Shown in pieces: positions 1 to 8,612 of a stretch of 37,772 bases of DNA. Source of the DNA: CAYRFF01 sp964436125 (lineage in GTDB: Bacteria; Bacteroidota; Bacteroidia; Chitinophagales; Saprospiraceae); assembly GCA_964436125.1 (NCBI GenBank), contig CAYTBT010000029.1:1-37772 (forward strand). Direction: 5' to 3'. A program made the position numbers and the translations under genes. The notes beneath the pieces were generated by a model. The model was not told the origin of the DNA. It saw only the letters and a program-made list of their open reading frames with translations, and did no database searches. Each line of letters starts with the position of its first letter. Positions within the stretch are counted from its first letter, which is position 1.

Positions 1-335
1 TATAAATGTGGAAAGCTGTCATTTTCAATTCCACACGTTTTATCATAGACCCATAAAAGAATTAAATTGCTTATCGCAGGAGCTTTTATCTTCGTAGGAT
101 TAATATATTATACTTATATTATTTTGTAACTAGATTCAAAGTTTCAAATTAATCTTATTAACTGCAACTCTTCCATGATTTAGATGGTGCTTTATATAAC
201 CACCTATCATTATCTGGTTCTCTTACAATACGCAATAAAATTTTCAGCTTGATTAACCTTTCAAGATAAGGTGTTCATAATCGTGTACTTAAAAATAAAT
301 CTACGGAACCTATCCGGAAGGGACAATATATGTCG
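1..335. other. Edge region without a confident gene
   Basis: No complete gene is visible. Two short open stretches look more like coding remnants than noise. On the plus strand (49-129) a 26-codon stretch without an ATG encodes a basic start followed by a hydrophobic segment (RIKLLIAGAFIFVGLIYY), as in the last membrane helix of a protein. On the minus strand (274-158) a 38-codon stretch, also without an ATG, contains VREPDNDRWLYKAPSKSW and then a stop. I do not recognise either. They may be 3' scraps of decayed genes. Confidence 0.3.
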
Positions 336-504
336 GGGTAGGGTTTTTACCCAGTGAAATATGCGCTACGCGCATGGTGAAGCCATTGCACCGGGTTCAC
401 GCCGCGAAATCATCACGCAGTTATGGCATCAAGGATGCATTTCACCAGGTTCACCTCGTGAAATAAAATCTTCGATTTTGGCGAAGCCATTTCACCGGGG
501 TGAA
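336..504. repeat. Cluster of hairpin-repeat modules (GTGAAAT/ATTTCAC family, degenerate copy)
   Basis: This is a string of short inverted repeats. In order: GGGTA/TACCC (336-352), ATGCGC-TAC-GCGCAT (361-375), a degenerate element at 406-445 made of GAAAT, CATCAC-gca-GTTATG, GCATC-aag-GATGC and ATTTCAC, then ATTTCAC/GTGAAAT (439-464), AAAATC-TTC-GATTTT (465-479), GGC-GAA-GCC (480-488) and TTCACC-GG-GGTGAA (491-504). The 406-445 part matches the cleaner element at 14245-14286 module for module. Reading frames crossing it are repeat artefacts. The role is unknown; it resembles REP/BIME-type intergenic elements. Confidence 0.75.
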
Positions 505-639
505 GCCGGAGTTTTTCTTCAAAATTCATCGAGCTCAGCAAGCGCTTCCGCCTCTGACGACCTATAGACCGGACTCCTGCCCGAGGATAGCATATCGAAT
601 AGCCATTTCTTGCGTGCAAATGTCAGTTGAAATTGTTCT

Positions 640-1878
640 TCATTTCTCGAGTTCTGCTTCAATTATCTTTTTAATTTTATATGAAACCAAGCGGCTATAT
701 CCGACGAAGCTTTTAATTACCTGGCCATCTTTATTGAGAATAATCGTCGTAGGGTAGGCACTTACGCCTGTAACTTGAGAAAAATTTATTGAATTTTTAT
801 AACTTGTAGGATAGCTGTATCCTTTGAGTTTATGAAGTTGATGGACCGAGTTCTTGGTATCTCTGTCATTTATGCCTATCACGAGAACGCCTTCATCTCT
901 GTACTCCTTATAGAGTTTATTGATTTCAGGCATTAATTTAATACAAGGCGGACATCTCCTATACCAGAAATCCAATATAATTAATTGGCTCTTTTGTTGC
1001 GATAGTTTTATCGTGTCACCACGTGCAAGAGGAATACTCGCATGGAGGATTTTATCAAGGAGGAATTTTACTTCCGCTTTCTCTTCCTGTGTTTTTTGAG
1101 CCCTGAGATTATACCGTGGGTTTATCGTGGTATCTATATTAAAGACACTATTTTTTAAGATTGGATTTATGGCATCGTATTGAATTTTGTAGGTTTCTTT
1201 TGTGCTCAAGCCTTGCCATTTTCCCTGAAACCGATACATCAGAGGTAAATAAGTTGACTTGTCAATATAGTAGGTATTTACGACATCATGCATGCGATTA
1301 TCACCCTGAATATTTTTATAATGAACAGAGACCATGTAGCAAGATTTTCCTGAGTATAGTATATCTTTCATCAGAAGTTCATCTACGAGTATTCTTGCAG
1401 AAAGGGAATTGAGTCCGTGAATTCCTTCAATTATGTGGTGATATAATAATCCAGGGACATCAGAACCCATAATGAGCTGATATCCCTCTTTATCGGTATT
1501 TATTACCACTTTTCCTGTATCTTTTCCATTTATGATATAATTGTAAAAATGACTTCCGTCAAATATCACTTCTTTCATAGTACTGTCATTGTAGGCTATA
1601 TGAAGATTGAAAAAAGCTCCTATCTCATCATTGGAATCTTCCAATCTTGTAATTCCGACACATTCCTTATGATAATATTGTTTATCGTCTGATTTCTTAT
1701 CATAGTAGCTGAGATAAGAATAGTCAAGGGTATATTTTAAGGTCTGTATTTTATCAATGGCTTTAACTGCATTTTTTATCGTAGTTCTGATTTCACGCTT
1801 TGAATATTCTTGTGCCTGTATGATAGGCATGTATAAACTTGTCGATAAGATGAGAAATATATAAATTATGCATTTCAT
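640..1878 (-). CDS. Exported TlpA/ResA-like thioredoxin-fold protein with LolA-like N-terminal domain
   Basis: The 412-residue protein begins with a hydrophobic signal peptide ending near QAQEYS, so it should act outside the cytoplasm. Residues of about 25-260 resemble the LolA-like/DUF-type outer-membrane sorting domain often fused to redoxins in Bacteroidota. Residues of about 275-410 form a thioredoxin-like domain with the active-site motif WYRRCPPCIK (Cys309, Cys312) and the cis-proline region AYPTTIILN. This pattern fits a disulfide reductase or cytochrome c maturation type protein, but many such family members have other, unknown partners. It is divergent from the methyltransferase gene, with about 160 bp between them. 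Its 3' end abuts the repeat-rich left edge. Confidence 0.8.
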   Translation of the reverse strand: MKCIIYIFLILSTSLYMPIIQAQEYSKREIRTTIKNAVKAIDKIQTLKYTLDYSYLSYYDKKSDDKQYYHKECVGITRLEDSNDEIGAFFNLHIAYNDSTMKEVIFDGSHFYNYIINGKDTGKVVINTDKEGYQLIMGSDVPGLLYHHIIEGIHGLNSLSARILVDELLMKDILYSGKSCYMVSVHYKNIQGDNRMHDVVNTYYIDKSTYLPLMYRFQGKWQGLSTKETYKIQYDAINPILKNSVFNIDTTINPRYNLRAQKTQEEKAEVKFLLDKILHASIPLARGDTIKLSQQKSQLIILDFWYRRCPPCIKLMPEINKLYKEYRDEGVLVIGINDRDTKNSVHQLHKLKGYSYPTSYKNSINFSQVTGVSAYPTTIILNKDGQVIKSFVGYSRLVSYKIKKIIEAELEK

Positions 1879-2039
1879 GGAGTATCCTTATTATAATCCC
1901 TTTAAGATAGGACATAATGATGAGAACGCCCACAAAATTGAGAAGGAATTATCTGATAAAATTTCATTCCGATATTCTTTTTCCGGTTTTCCCGCCATCC
2001 TCTCTATCTTTAGCCGGCATAATGAGCAATCTACATTGT

Positions 2040-2756
2040 ATGAAGAATAATATTTACAATCCGGAGTATGTAAAAAAGCTATTTGACAAGATGAGCCCTT
2101 CTTACGATCGGATGAATTTTATTACTTCATTTCGGTTTTCGATACGGTGGAGGCGGCAATTTTTACAGAAAGTTTATTCCCTGCCACCAGAAGCCGAAAT
2201 TATTGACCTTCTGACCGGCATGGGAGAAAGCTGGGAAGCGACTAAACATCGATTTCCACAGGCACATTTAACCGTCCTGGACTTCTCTGACGGCATGCTT
2301 AGCTACGCTAGGCAGAAAAACAGAACGGATTTCAACAATAAGATTCACATCTTGCAACAGGATATTTTACAGAACGATCTTCCCGATAATACATACGATC
2401 TCGTCACCTGTTCATTCGGCTTGAAAACCTTTAACAAAGAACAATTATCCATACTTGCGCATAAAACAAAAAGAATAATGAAAAATGGGGGACAATTTAC
2501 CTTTATCGAGATTTCTTCACCGGGAAATAAACTATTGAACATGCTTTACGGATTCTACCTCGGCAAGGTCATTCCGATATTGGGAAAGCTCTTTCTCGGT
2601 AATCCGGAAGACTACAGAATGCTCTGGAAGTACACGACCAAATTCAGGAATGCTCGGGCTGCAGCAGAAATATTTGCGGAAGCTGGATTAAAAACACAGT
2701 ATATCTCATATTTTTATGGATGTGCGACGGGAATTTACGGAAGGAAAGGAAAATAG
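2040..2756 (+). CDS. UbiE/MenG-like class I SAM-dependent methyltransferase
   Basis: This is probably a demethylmenaquinone or related C-methyltransferase of the UbiE/COQ5 group. It starts with YVKKLFDKMSPSYDRMNFIT, the typical family N-terminus, followed by the SAM-binding motif IIDLLTGMGES, an acidic strand end (VLDFSDGML), the DLVTCSFGL motif and a C-terminal YFYGCATGIYG. The frame is open from 1917, but the first 41 residues look non-coding. Starts at 2022 and 2040 are both possible; I prefer 2040 (about 238 residues) because a near-consensus -7 box (TATCTTTA, 2005-2012) lies just upstream. Motif I has LLTGMG rather than the usual CGTG, so the substrate is uncertain. Quinone biosynthesis is the family-based guess. 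Confidence 0.75.
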   Translation: MKNNIYNPEYVKKLFDKMSPSYDRMNFITSFRFSIRWRRQFLQKVYSLPPEAEIIDLLTGMGESWEATKHRFPQAHLTVLDFSDGMLSYARQKNRTDFNNKIHILQQDILQNDLPDNTYDLVTCSFGLKTFNKEQLSILAHKTKRIMKNGGQFTFIEISSPGNKLLNMLYGFYLGKVIPILGKLFLGNPEDYRMLWKYTTKFRNARAAAEIFAEAGLKTQYISYFYGCATGIYGRKGK

Positions 2757-2830
2757 GGCCCGATATAAGAAAGACTATCGATTGAGAAGAGAAAAGCAGT
2801 CGGGAACCTATAAGACAAGAGGATTTTCTG

Positions 2831-2904
2831 TACCTTTGTAAGACTTAAGGCATTCAAGGGGGATTGAGGCTCACTCATTTCCGGGAGTATGGCTTAAGCC
2901 TTAA
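2831..2904 (+). promoter_or_regulatory. TACCTTTG promoter and structured leader of the purF-like gene
   Basis: TACCTTTG at 2831-2838 matches the Bacteroidota -7 box TAnnTTTG, placing transcription start near 2845 and giving a leader of about 80 nt. No clear TTTG -33 box is seen. In the leader TTAAGGC (2845-2851) can pair with GCCTTAA (2898-2904), while the overlapping GGCTTAAGCC (2891-2900) is itself a perfect palindrome, so two exclusive folds are possible. No known riboswitch class is recognised. Confidence 0.5.
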
Positions 2905-2928
2905 AATGACCACTGAAACCATAGAAGA

Positions 2929-4818
2929 ATGAGTGACTTCATTAAGCATGAATGCGGCCTTGCATTTATCCGATTATTAAAACCGGTTCAATACTATGCG
3001 GATAAATACGGGACGGCACTCTACGGATTACGGCAATTACAACTCCTCATGCAGAAAATGCGCAATCGGGGACAAGATGGGGCAGGGCTTGCTACGATAA
3101 AATTTGATATGCCGCCGGGAAGCAGATATATCAGCAGGAAAAGGTCGATAGACCCGCAATATCTCAAAGATTTATTCACCAAGGTATTTGATTATTTTAA
3201 TGATTTAAGGCCTGAAGAACTGGTGGATGCTCCGTGGTTAAAACAGAATAAGCCTTATGTGGGTGAGTTGTATATGGGACACCTGCGTTACGGCACCTAT
3301 AATTCCAATTCCATAGAGACATGTCATCCATTCCTCCGCCAGAATAACTGGATTTCCCGCAACCTCGTACTTGCAGGGAATTTTAACCTCACCAATGTCG
3401 ATGAGCTTTTCCGGCAGTTGATCGATCTGGGCCAGAATCCCAAGGAAAAGTCGGATACGGTAACAGTGCTGGAGAAAATAGGCCATTTCCTCGACGATGA
3501 GGTTGAGCGATTGTATAACTGGTATAAACCGGATGGCTATAGCAACCAAGAAATAAATAAACTTATCTGCAAGGATTTTAATATTGAACGTCTCCTTAAG
3601 CGTGCAACGAGAAAATTCGACGGTGGCTTTGTTATGGGTGGTATGATCGGGCATGGAGATGCATTTATTCTCCGGGACAGACACGGCATACGACCGGCAT
3701 TTTATTATCGCGATGAGGATGTTGTTGTGATGGCATCGGAACGACCGGCAATACAGACCGCCTTTAATGTGGCTTATGAAGATGTTCATGAACTTCAAGC
3801 CGGCCACGCTTTGATTGTGAAAAAAGATGGGCGTGTGGCTGAAAAACGCATATTTGCGGAAGCTGAGATAACTCCGTGCTCATTTGAAAGGATATATTTT
3901 TCCCGAGGTACGGACAGAGAGATATATCAAGAGCGCAAGGATCTCGGGCGGATGCTTACGGATAAAGTGATGACAAGTATTGACGGCGATATGGAAAATA
4001 CGGTTTTCTCCTTTATCCCCAATACCGCTGAAACTTCTTTCTACGGACTTGTGGAGGGCTTGAAATCCTATCTCAGGGAAGTAAGTGCAGAGACCTTGAA
4101 GTCCGATAATAATCTCTCCAAGGAGGAGATTTTACGACTACTTAATCGACATCCACGCATTGAGAAACTCGTCATTAAAGATGCCAAGATGCGGACTTTT
4201 ATTGCGGATGAAATAGTGAGAAAAGATATGGTTTCCCATGTCTATGATGTGACTTATGGCGTAGTGAAAAACCACAGGGATACGCTCGTGCTTATCGATG
4301 ATTCTATCGTCCGTGGAACGACGCTCAGGGATAGCGTAATAAGCATTGTGTCTCGTCTGAAGCCCAAGCGCTTGATTATTCTGAGCTCGGCGCCGCAGAT
4401 CCGTTATCCGGATTGCTATGGTATTGATATGTCGCGGATGGGAGAATTTGTCGCTTTCAGAGCATTGGTGTCCTTGTTGAAGGAGGATGAGAAGGAATAT
4501 ATGCTGGAGGAGACTTACGTCAAATGTCTGGATGCGCTTAAACTACCTGCCGAGGAGATAAAAAACCATGTCAAGGAGCTCTACGATATGTATCCGACAG
4601 AAGTAATTTCCGACCGCATTGCACAAATTATTACACCGGAGGAATTGGATATTGATGTTGAAATTATTTTTCAGACTATTGAAGGCCTCCATAAAGCTTG
4701 TCCGACTCATCACGGAGACTGGTATTTTACCGGAAATTATCCTACGCCAGGCGGTATGAAAGTCGTCAATCAGTCCTTTATTAATTTTATGGAAAAGAAG
4801 ACCGTGAGAGCTTATTGA
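2929..4818 (+). CDS. purF: Amidophosphoribosyltransferase, long form (PurF-like)
   Basis: The enzyme transfers glutamine-derived ammonia to PRPP, giving phosphoribosylamine, the first step of purine synthesis. An N-terminal Ntn glutaminase domain starts with HECGLAF, where Cys9 is the expected nucleophile after propeptide removal, and continues with MRNRGQDGAGLA and GHLRYGTYN. The phosphoribosyltransferase PRPP loop is LVLIDDSIVRGTT (about 453-465). At 629 residues it is much longer than typical PurF (about 470-510); the extra sequence lies mainly around residues 375-430 and in the C-terminal 100 residues. Cys317, Cys496 and Cys591 line up with Fe-S ligand positions of Bacillus-type PurF, but the last CxxC is CPTH here. 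It could be a second paralogue with a modified role. Confidence 0.85.
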   Translation: MSDFIKHECGLAFIRLLKPVQYYADKYGTALYGLRQLQLLMQKMRNRGQDGAGLATIKFDMPPGSRYISRKRSIDPQYLKDLFTKVFDYFNDLRPEELVDAPWLKQNKPYVGELYMGHLRYGTYNSNSIETCHPFLRQNNWISRNLVLAGNFNLTNVDELFRQLIDLGQNPKEKSDTVTVLEKIGHFLDDEVERLYNWYKPDGYSNQEINKLICKDFNIERLLKRATRKFDGGFVMGGMIGHGDAFILRDRHGIRPAFYYRDEDVVVMASERPAIQTAFNVAYEDVHELQAGHALIVKKDGRVAEKRIFAEAEITPCSFERIYFSRGTDREIYQERKDLGRMLTDKVMTSIDGDMENTVFSFIPNTAETSFYGLVEGLKSYLREVSAETLKSDNNLSKEEILRLLNRHPRIEKLVIKDAKMRTFIADEIVRKDMVSHVYDVTYGVVKNHRDTLVLIDDSIVRGTTLRDSVISIVSRLKPKRLIILSSAPQIRYPDCYGIDMSRMGEFVAFRALVSLLKEDEKEYMLEETYVKCLDALKLPAEEIKNHVKELYDMYPTEVISDRIAQIITPEELDIDVEIIFQTIEGLHKACPTHHGDWYFTGNYPTPGGMKVVNQSFINFMEKKTVRAY

Positions 4819-4937
4819 GAGCTTTCATAATTTCCACAGATTCCTGCATTTTTATGCTTTCAGAATATTGAAGTGAGCAGTTCTGTATCTGTACCTAGTC
4901 AAAGCGTGCAATACGCCGGAGGCACACAAGTAGAAAA

Positions 4938-4980
4938 AGAACTGAGAGTAGTTCCGCAAGGTGGAACTACTCTCAGTTCT
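4938..4980. terminator. Hairpin terminator between converging genes
   Basis: A perfect 18-bp inverted repeat (4938-4955 and 4963-4980, arm AGAACTGAGAGTAGTTCC) surrounds a 7-nt loop. Read on the minus strand, the stem is followed by TTTTCTACTT, as in an intrinsic terminator for the gene at 5014-7365. For plus-strand transcripts from the purF-like gene the following tract is only moderately T-rich, but the stem alone could stop or protect the 3' end. Confidence 0.8.
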
Positions 4981-5013
4981 ATTCTATAGCATATTCTGGG
5001 TATAAATACACAT

Positions 5014-7365
5014 TTATGATGGAAATTTCAGAAATTTAATAACGCGAGAACCTTTTGTGCTTTTAACCTTTATAAAATAATACCCGCCGATAAGTTGTGA
5101 AACGTTAATCACCTGGCTTTTAGTAAGCTGAGGATTGTGATTCACAGGGAGGTCGCCGGATATAAGGAGTTCCCCATGGGCGTTATAGATCTGATAGCTA
5201 GTTCCTGTCTTGTATTCAAGCGTAAAAGTGCCGGAAGTCGGATTGGGATACAGCTTTAAATCTGATGTGCTGAGTTCAGGCTGTGTAGTAGCGCTTGTTA
5301 AGTCAACATACTTTTTAATACTTAATTTCCCTTCTTTATCCGTATCGGCATAAGCTACCCATGGATTCCCATCGGCATCTACGGCAAGTGATACGCTAGA
5401 AGAGGTACCGGTAAATCCCGGAATGCCCAGATAGGACCATTGTTCTCCATCGTAAGTCATAGCGCTGACTCTATTGCTCGATGCGCCATCTCTGAATGCA
5501 ACAATAATTTCATTGTCCAGGCCATATTCGAGATTGCAATAATTAGCAGCACCTCCTGCGAGATTTTCAGCAATGAGTGTCCATGACCCATTCTCAAGTT
5601 TGTATATATTGAGTGCTTGGGCAGTTGTTCCTATAACAAGGGCAGCATAAATATCACCTTCCGGTGTGGCAATGGCATCGTGATAATAATAGGTCATTGA
5701 ATCGGGATTTATATAATCACCTCCGAGTAGTGTCCAGTCAGTTCCATCCCATCGTGAGACAGCTGAATATGCTATATTGGCTCCGTCGGTTCCATAAATG
5801 AGCAGCGGATTTCCGTTTTCATCGAGATGAAATCTATTCCAGACGGTATAATTATCGGATACATCGCCCAGTGCCTCCCAGTCAGTACCATTGAATTTAT
5901 ATGTTGCAGTTATGGACTCAGTAGCATTAAAATAAACGAGATATAGTGTTCCGTCACCTGCGCTGATAATTTCAGGATAGATGACAAAGGAACCCGGCAG
6001 AGCCCCACCGAGTGGCATCCATACAGTTCCATTCCATTTATGTACCTTAGAACCGGAGAAAACAACCGGAAAACCATCGCTTGCGATAGTGAGTGATGAT
6101 TGAAAGACATTGCCTTCAGGAATTTCATTTCCGAGCTGATTCCAGCTGGAATCACGATAAGTATAGACATAAACTTTATTGCCTTCAGCATCTGAAGCTA
6201 TAACGTAGGCCGTTCCATCTTCCGCAATTTCAATATCTACTGCACTTGCCTTATAGTCATTGAATCCTACTGTTCCCACTTGCACCCAGTCTTCTGTTGC
6301 TTCGCCTATAGTGAGTTGAAATTCTTGGATGATTGTATGACTGCCATCTGATAAACTTAATGTAATATCATAGCTGCCTGTTGTTGTGGGAATACCATGC
6401 AATTCAGCATAATCATGTCCTGTTCTCGTAATTTCAAATCCATCCGGCAGCCCTTCTGCCTGTATGCTTAATGCGTCGTAATCAAGATCGTGAAATATAA
6501 TTTCATAGCTATATTCTTGACCCACATAAGCTTCCTCTGTGGCACTTGAGTGAAAGAAGGGGGCGGCATTATCATAGCCGGGCAGATATGTACTTTCTCC
6601 GGCATTGAGGACTTCTCCCGTACTGGCATCTATGAGGACTGCGGCAATTTTAACGTAATCTTCATTGTAATCATCCGGAAGTGTATAGCTATAATTGTAT
6701 GTATATGTCTGTCCGGCTTCGAGTGTATTGGGCAGACTTTCCGGTGTACCATTAAAACCGCCGACAAGATATCGCGCAACATTATTGTAAACCATCATTG
6801 ATGCCGGAACCGGATTGGGCAGGTCTTCATAGCCGCCCATCGTTACTGAACCTCCGGAGTATGTATTCACTTGATCATAACGCGGTGACGGACCGGTAAC
6901 GCCGTCTTCCACTACGATTGCTGCAAGACGGTAATCCCCGGAGAGATTTTCTGTAAATGTAGCGCTGATGGCAATATCTACATTTCTCGTACTTGCATCC
7001 CAGCTTGCATCGACAGAAAGGTCGGCCGGTGGAACAATACTGAGACGTGCTGCCATATCTTGTTCTAGATCTGTGTGCGGGAGCATTAATTTTATCTCCG
7101 ATCTCCCAAACCAGCCTGCAGGAATGCCGGAAAATGGCATCGAGTCTGCATAAACTGTGTATTCCATAGGATCGCCCATGTGAATGGAAACAAAGACAAA
7201 TTGACCCGGGTATTTCTCATGCAATTCTTGTACGTATATATCACCTCGTGGACAATTGGTACACCAGGTTCCAGTACCTTCTTCAATAAAAACAACTTTA
7301 TTTGCTTGCGAATAGCCTGTTAAAGCATAACTTAGGAGGAAAAATAGACTTAATATGTACTTCAT
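5014..7365 (-). CDS. T9SS-secreted Omp28-like protein with Ig-like and propeller-like regions
   Basis: This is a 783-residue exported protein. A signal peptide (about 1-19) is followed by an Omp28-type domain (about 20-260) that opens with the thioredoxin-like GTWCTNCPRG motif (Cys35, Cys38). A cadherin/putative-Ig fold spans about 263-352 (VGQEYSYEI, GLPDGFEIT, GSYDITLSLSDG). About 355-690 contains repeating blades of the type W-x-x-L-G followed by DG-x-x-Y/V, suggesting a beta-propeller. The last 85 residues form a type A T9SS sorting domain (LYPNPTSGTFTLEY, then GGYYFIKVKS and RVIKFLK). It should therefore be cell-surface or released. Binding or adhesion is likely; the function of Omp28-like domains is not established. 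It ends at a strong terminator. Confidence 0.85.
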   Translation of the reverse strand: MKYILSLFFLLSYALTGYSQANKVVFIEEGTGTWCTNCPRGDIYVQELHEKYPGQFVFVSIHMGDPMEYTVYADSMPFSGIPAGWFGRSEIKLMLPHTDLEQDMAARLSIVPPADLSVDASWDASTRNVDIAISATFTENLSGDYRLAAIVVEDGVTGPSPRYDQVNTYSGGSVTMGGYEDLPNPVPASMMVYNNVARYLVGGFNGTPESLPNTLEAGQTYTYNYSYTLPDDYNEDYVKIAAVLIDASTGEVLNAGESTYLPGYDNAAPFFHSSATEEAYVGQEYSYEIIFHDLDYDALSIQAEGLPDGFEITRTGHDYAELHGIPTTTGSYDITLSLSDGSHTIIQEFQLTIGEATEDWVQVGTVGFNDYKASAVDIEIAEDGTAYVIASDAEGNKVYVYTYRDSSWNQLGNEIPEGNVFQSSLTIASDGFPVVFSGSKVHKWNGTVWMPLGGALPGSFVIYPEIISAGDGTLYLVYFNATESITATYKFNGTDWEALGDVSDNYTVWNRFHLDENGNPLLIYGTDGANIAYSAVSRWDGTDWTLLGGDYINPDSMTYYYHDAIATPEGDIYAALVIGTTAQALNIYKLENGSWTLIAENLAGGAANYCNLEYGLDNEIIVAFRDGASSNRVSAMTYDGEQWSYLGIPGFTGTSSSVSLAVDADGNPWVAYADTDKEGKLSIKKYVDLTSATTQPELSTSDLKLYPNPTSGTFTLEYKTGTSYQIYNAHGELLISGDLPVNHNPQLTKSQVINVSQLIGGYYFIKVKSTKGSRVIKFLKFPS

Positions 7366-7645
7366 TTTCTTATACCTTTAAATATTAGTTTACAAAATCC
7401 TTTAATTCTGAGAGTTGACCATCGTGGATATGACTTAAGGTGAAATCTGCATTACAGCTGTAAGATATACAACTTTTCTCTTGCGACAAGATACAATACT
7501 ATCATCGTTTATGCGAATTCCGGAGGATAATCCTCTAGTTTTTACAGATTTCTGTCATTGTATCACCTTGTAAAACCTCAATCTACGATGAGAAGTCTTC
7601 CTGTTGTGAGAGTGTGAAAGAGGATTAAAGAAGGTATACTATCTT

Positions 7646-8182
7646 TTATTCCTTCAGCGGATAGAAGGTAAGGTCGAGTAGTCGGAGGCGGTATTTCTTT
7701 CCGATATGCTTCTTGAAGATCCACGGTATTGCATACTTGCCGATGACAGCAATGGCTATAGCACCTACACCTGCATAGAAAGCGAGCCAGTTATAAGATC
7801 CTCTTACCGCCCAGTCAAGAAGTGTGTAAACAAGGTCCGGAACCCCAAATCCTGCAAAGAACCAAAACACTGTATTGCTGAGACTTTTTATATGTGGTGG
7901 TAAAATATATTCAATCTCTGCGATCGGCTGTGTGTACATATCATCTGCTGAACCGAGGAGAATAATGCCATCTTTTACATCAATTCCTACAATCTCTTCA
8001 TACCGCCAGTCTTTATCGCCGGGGAGCTTGAAGATTAATATATCGCCGATATGATATTTAACCGTTGCAGCGGAATTGCGTTTTTCTACCTGGAGTACTT
8101 TCTGTCCGTGACCTATCGGCTCATGGAATATAAAGAAAACACAAGTGAGAAAAATTGCGATGAATATTTTACTGCTGAACAT
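7646..8182 (-). CDS. Small membrane protein of unknown function downstream of rnpA
   Basis: The 178-residue protein has an N-terminal signal peptide or membrane anchor (FIAIFLTCVFFIFH), a predicted beta-rich extracytoplasmic part (about 30-95, including YHIGDILIFKLPGD, which recalls SH3-like or signal-peptidase-like folds) and two hydrophobic segments (about 103-120 and 130-155), ending in a basic tail. It starts 6 bp after the rnpA stop, so it is very probably cotranscribed with rpmH and rnpA. No named family is recognised. YidC and YidD, common neighbours of rnpA elsewhere, do not resemble it. Confidence 0.75.
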   Translation of the reverse strand: MFSSKIFIAIFLTCVFFIFHEPIGHGQKVLQVEKRNSAATVKYHIGDILIFKLPGDKDWRYEEIVGIDVKDGIILLGSADDMYTQPIAEIEYILPPHIKSLSNTVFWFFAGFGVPDLVYTLLDWAVRGSYNWLAFYAGVGAIAIAVIGKYAIPWIFKKHIGKKYRLRLLDLTFYPLKE

Positions 8183-8188
8183 AATCCA

Positions 8189-8539
8189 CTATGATTTTAG
8201 GATACCTACTTTCGTCAAAAATAGGGAAAGTGCTCGACTTATTTCTGAGCTATTGTGGATTTTTCTTCCATGATAGACGATAACCATATCCATAGCATTT
8301 TCCGAGGTAAAGTTCTTTATCGTTTTTCGACATTGTTCCCTTATCCTACGCTTAATGGTATTCCGTTGATGGGCTGATCTGATTTTCTTCTTTCCTACAG
8401 CTATAGCAATGCGATGGTGATCTACAGGAGAGGGAGCATAAAGAACTTGTAGAGGATAGTGAAAGGAACGCTTGCCATTGTGGAAGAGTTCCTCAATGCG
8501 TTTTTTACTCTTGAGCCTGATTTTTTTCTTTAATCCCAT
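8189..8539 (-). CDS. rnpA: Ribonuclease P protein component
   Basis: RnpA assists the RNase P RNA in removing 5' leaders from tRNA precursors. The signature RNTIKRRIREQCR is intact, and basic, aromatic-rich sequence precedes it (LKSKKRIEELFHNGKRSFHYP). The start at 8539 (MGLKKKIRLKSKKRI) gives 116 residues, the usual family length. The frame is open to an ATG at 8566, but that extension would run through a hairpin (8554-8584), making it less likely. It lies downstream of rpmH, the classic arrangement. Confidence 0.93.
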   Translation of the reverse strand: MGLKKKIRLKSKKRIEELFHNGKRSFHYPLQVLYAPSPVDHHRIAIAVGKKKIRSAHQRNTIKRRIREQCRKTIKNFTSENAMDMVIVYHGRKIHNSSEISRALSLFLTKVGILKS

Positions 8540-8553
8540 GGCATAAACAAAAG

Positions 8554-8584
8554 AAGGAATAATCACACGGAGCGATTATTCCTT
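8554..8584 (-). promoter_or_regulatory. Hairpin between rpmH and rnpA
   Basis: AAGGAATAATC (8554-8564) and GATTATTCCTT (8574-8584) form a perfect 11-bp stem with a 9-nt loop. In the direction of transcription (minus) it is followed by CTTTTGTTTATG, which is fairly U-rich. It could act as a partial terminator that lowers rnpA relative to rpmH, or as an RNA processing site. It ends 15 nt before the chosen rnpA start codon. Confidence 0.55.
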
Positions 8585-8612
8585 TATAATTTTACATAAA
8601 CACGCGATAGAA

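Noticed and set aside
361..757. Short reading frames on both strands (68, 68 and 85 codons)
   Set aside because: They run through the hairpin repeats and into the 3' end of the thioredoxin-like gene; the translations are repeat-derived and lack family features.
1917..2039. N-terminal extension of the methyltransferase frame
   Set aside because: These 41 codons do not resemble any methyltransferase and lie across a likely promoter; the conserved part begins after 2040.
3238..3807. 189-codon minus-strand frame
   Set aside because: Antisense to the purF-like gene, whose plus-strand frame contains conserved motifs throughout.
7523..7543. GAGGA-TAA-TCCTC hairpin followed by TAGTTTTT (plus strand)
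   Set aside because: Looks like a small plus-strand terminator, but no plus-strand gene lies upstream; probably chance.
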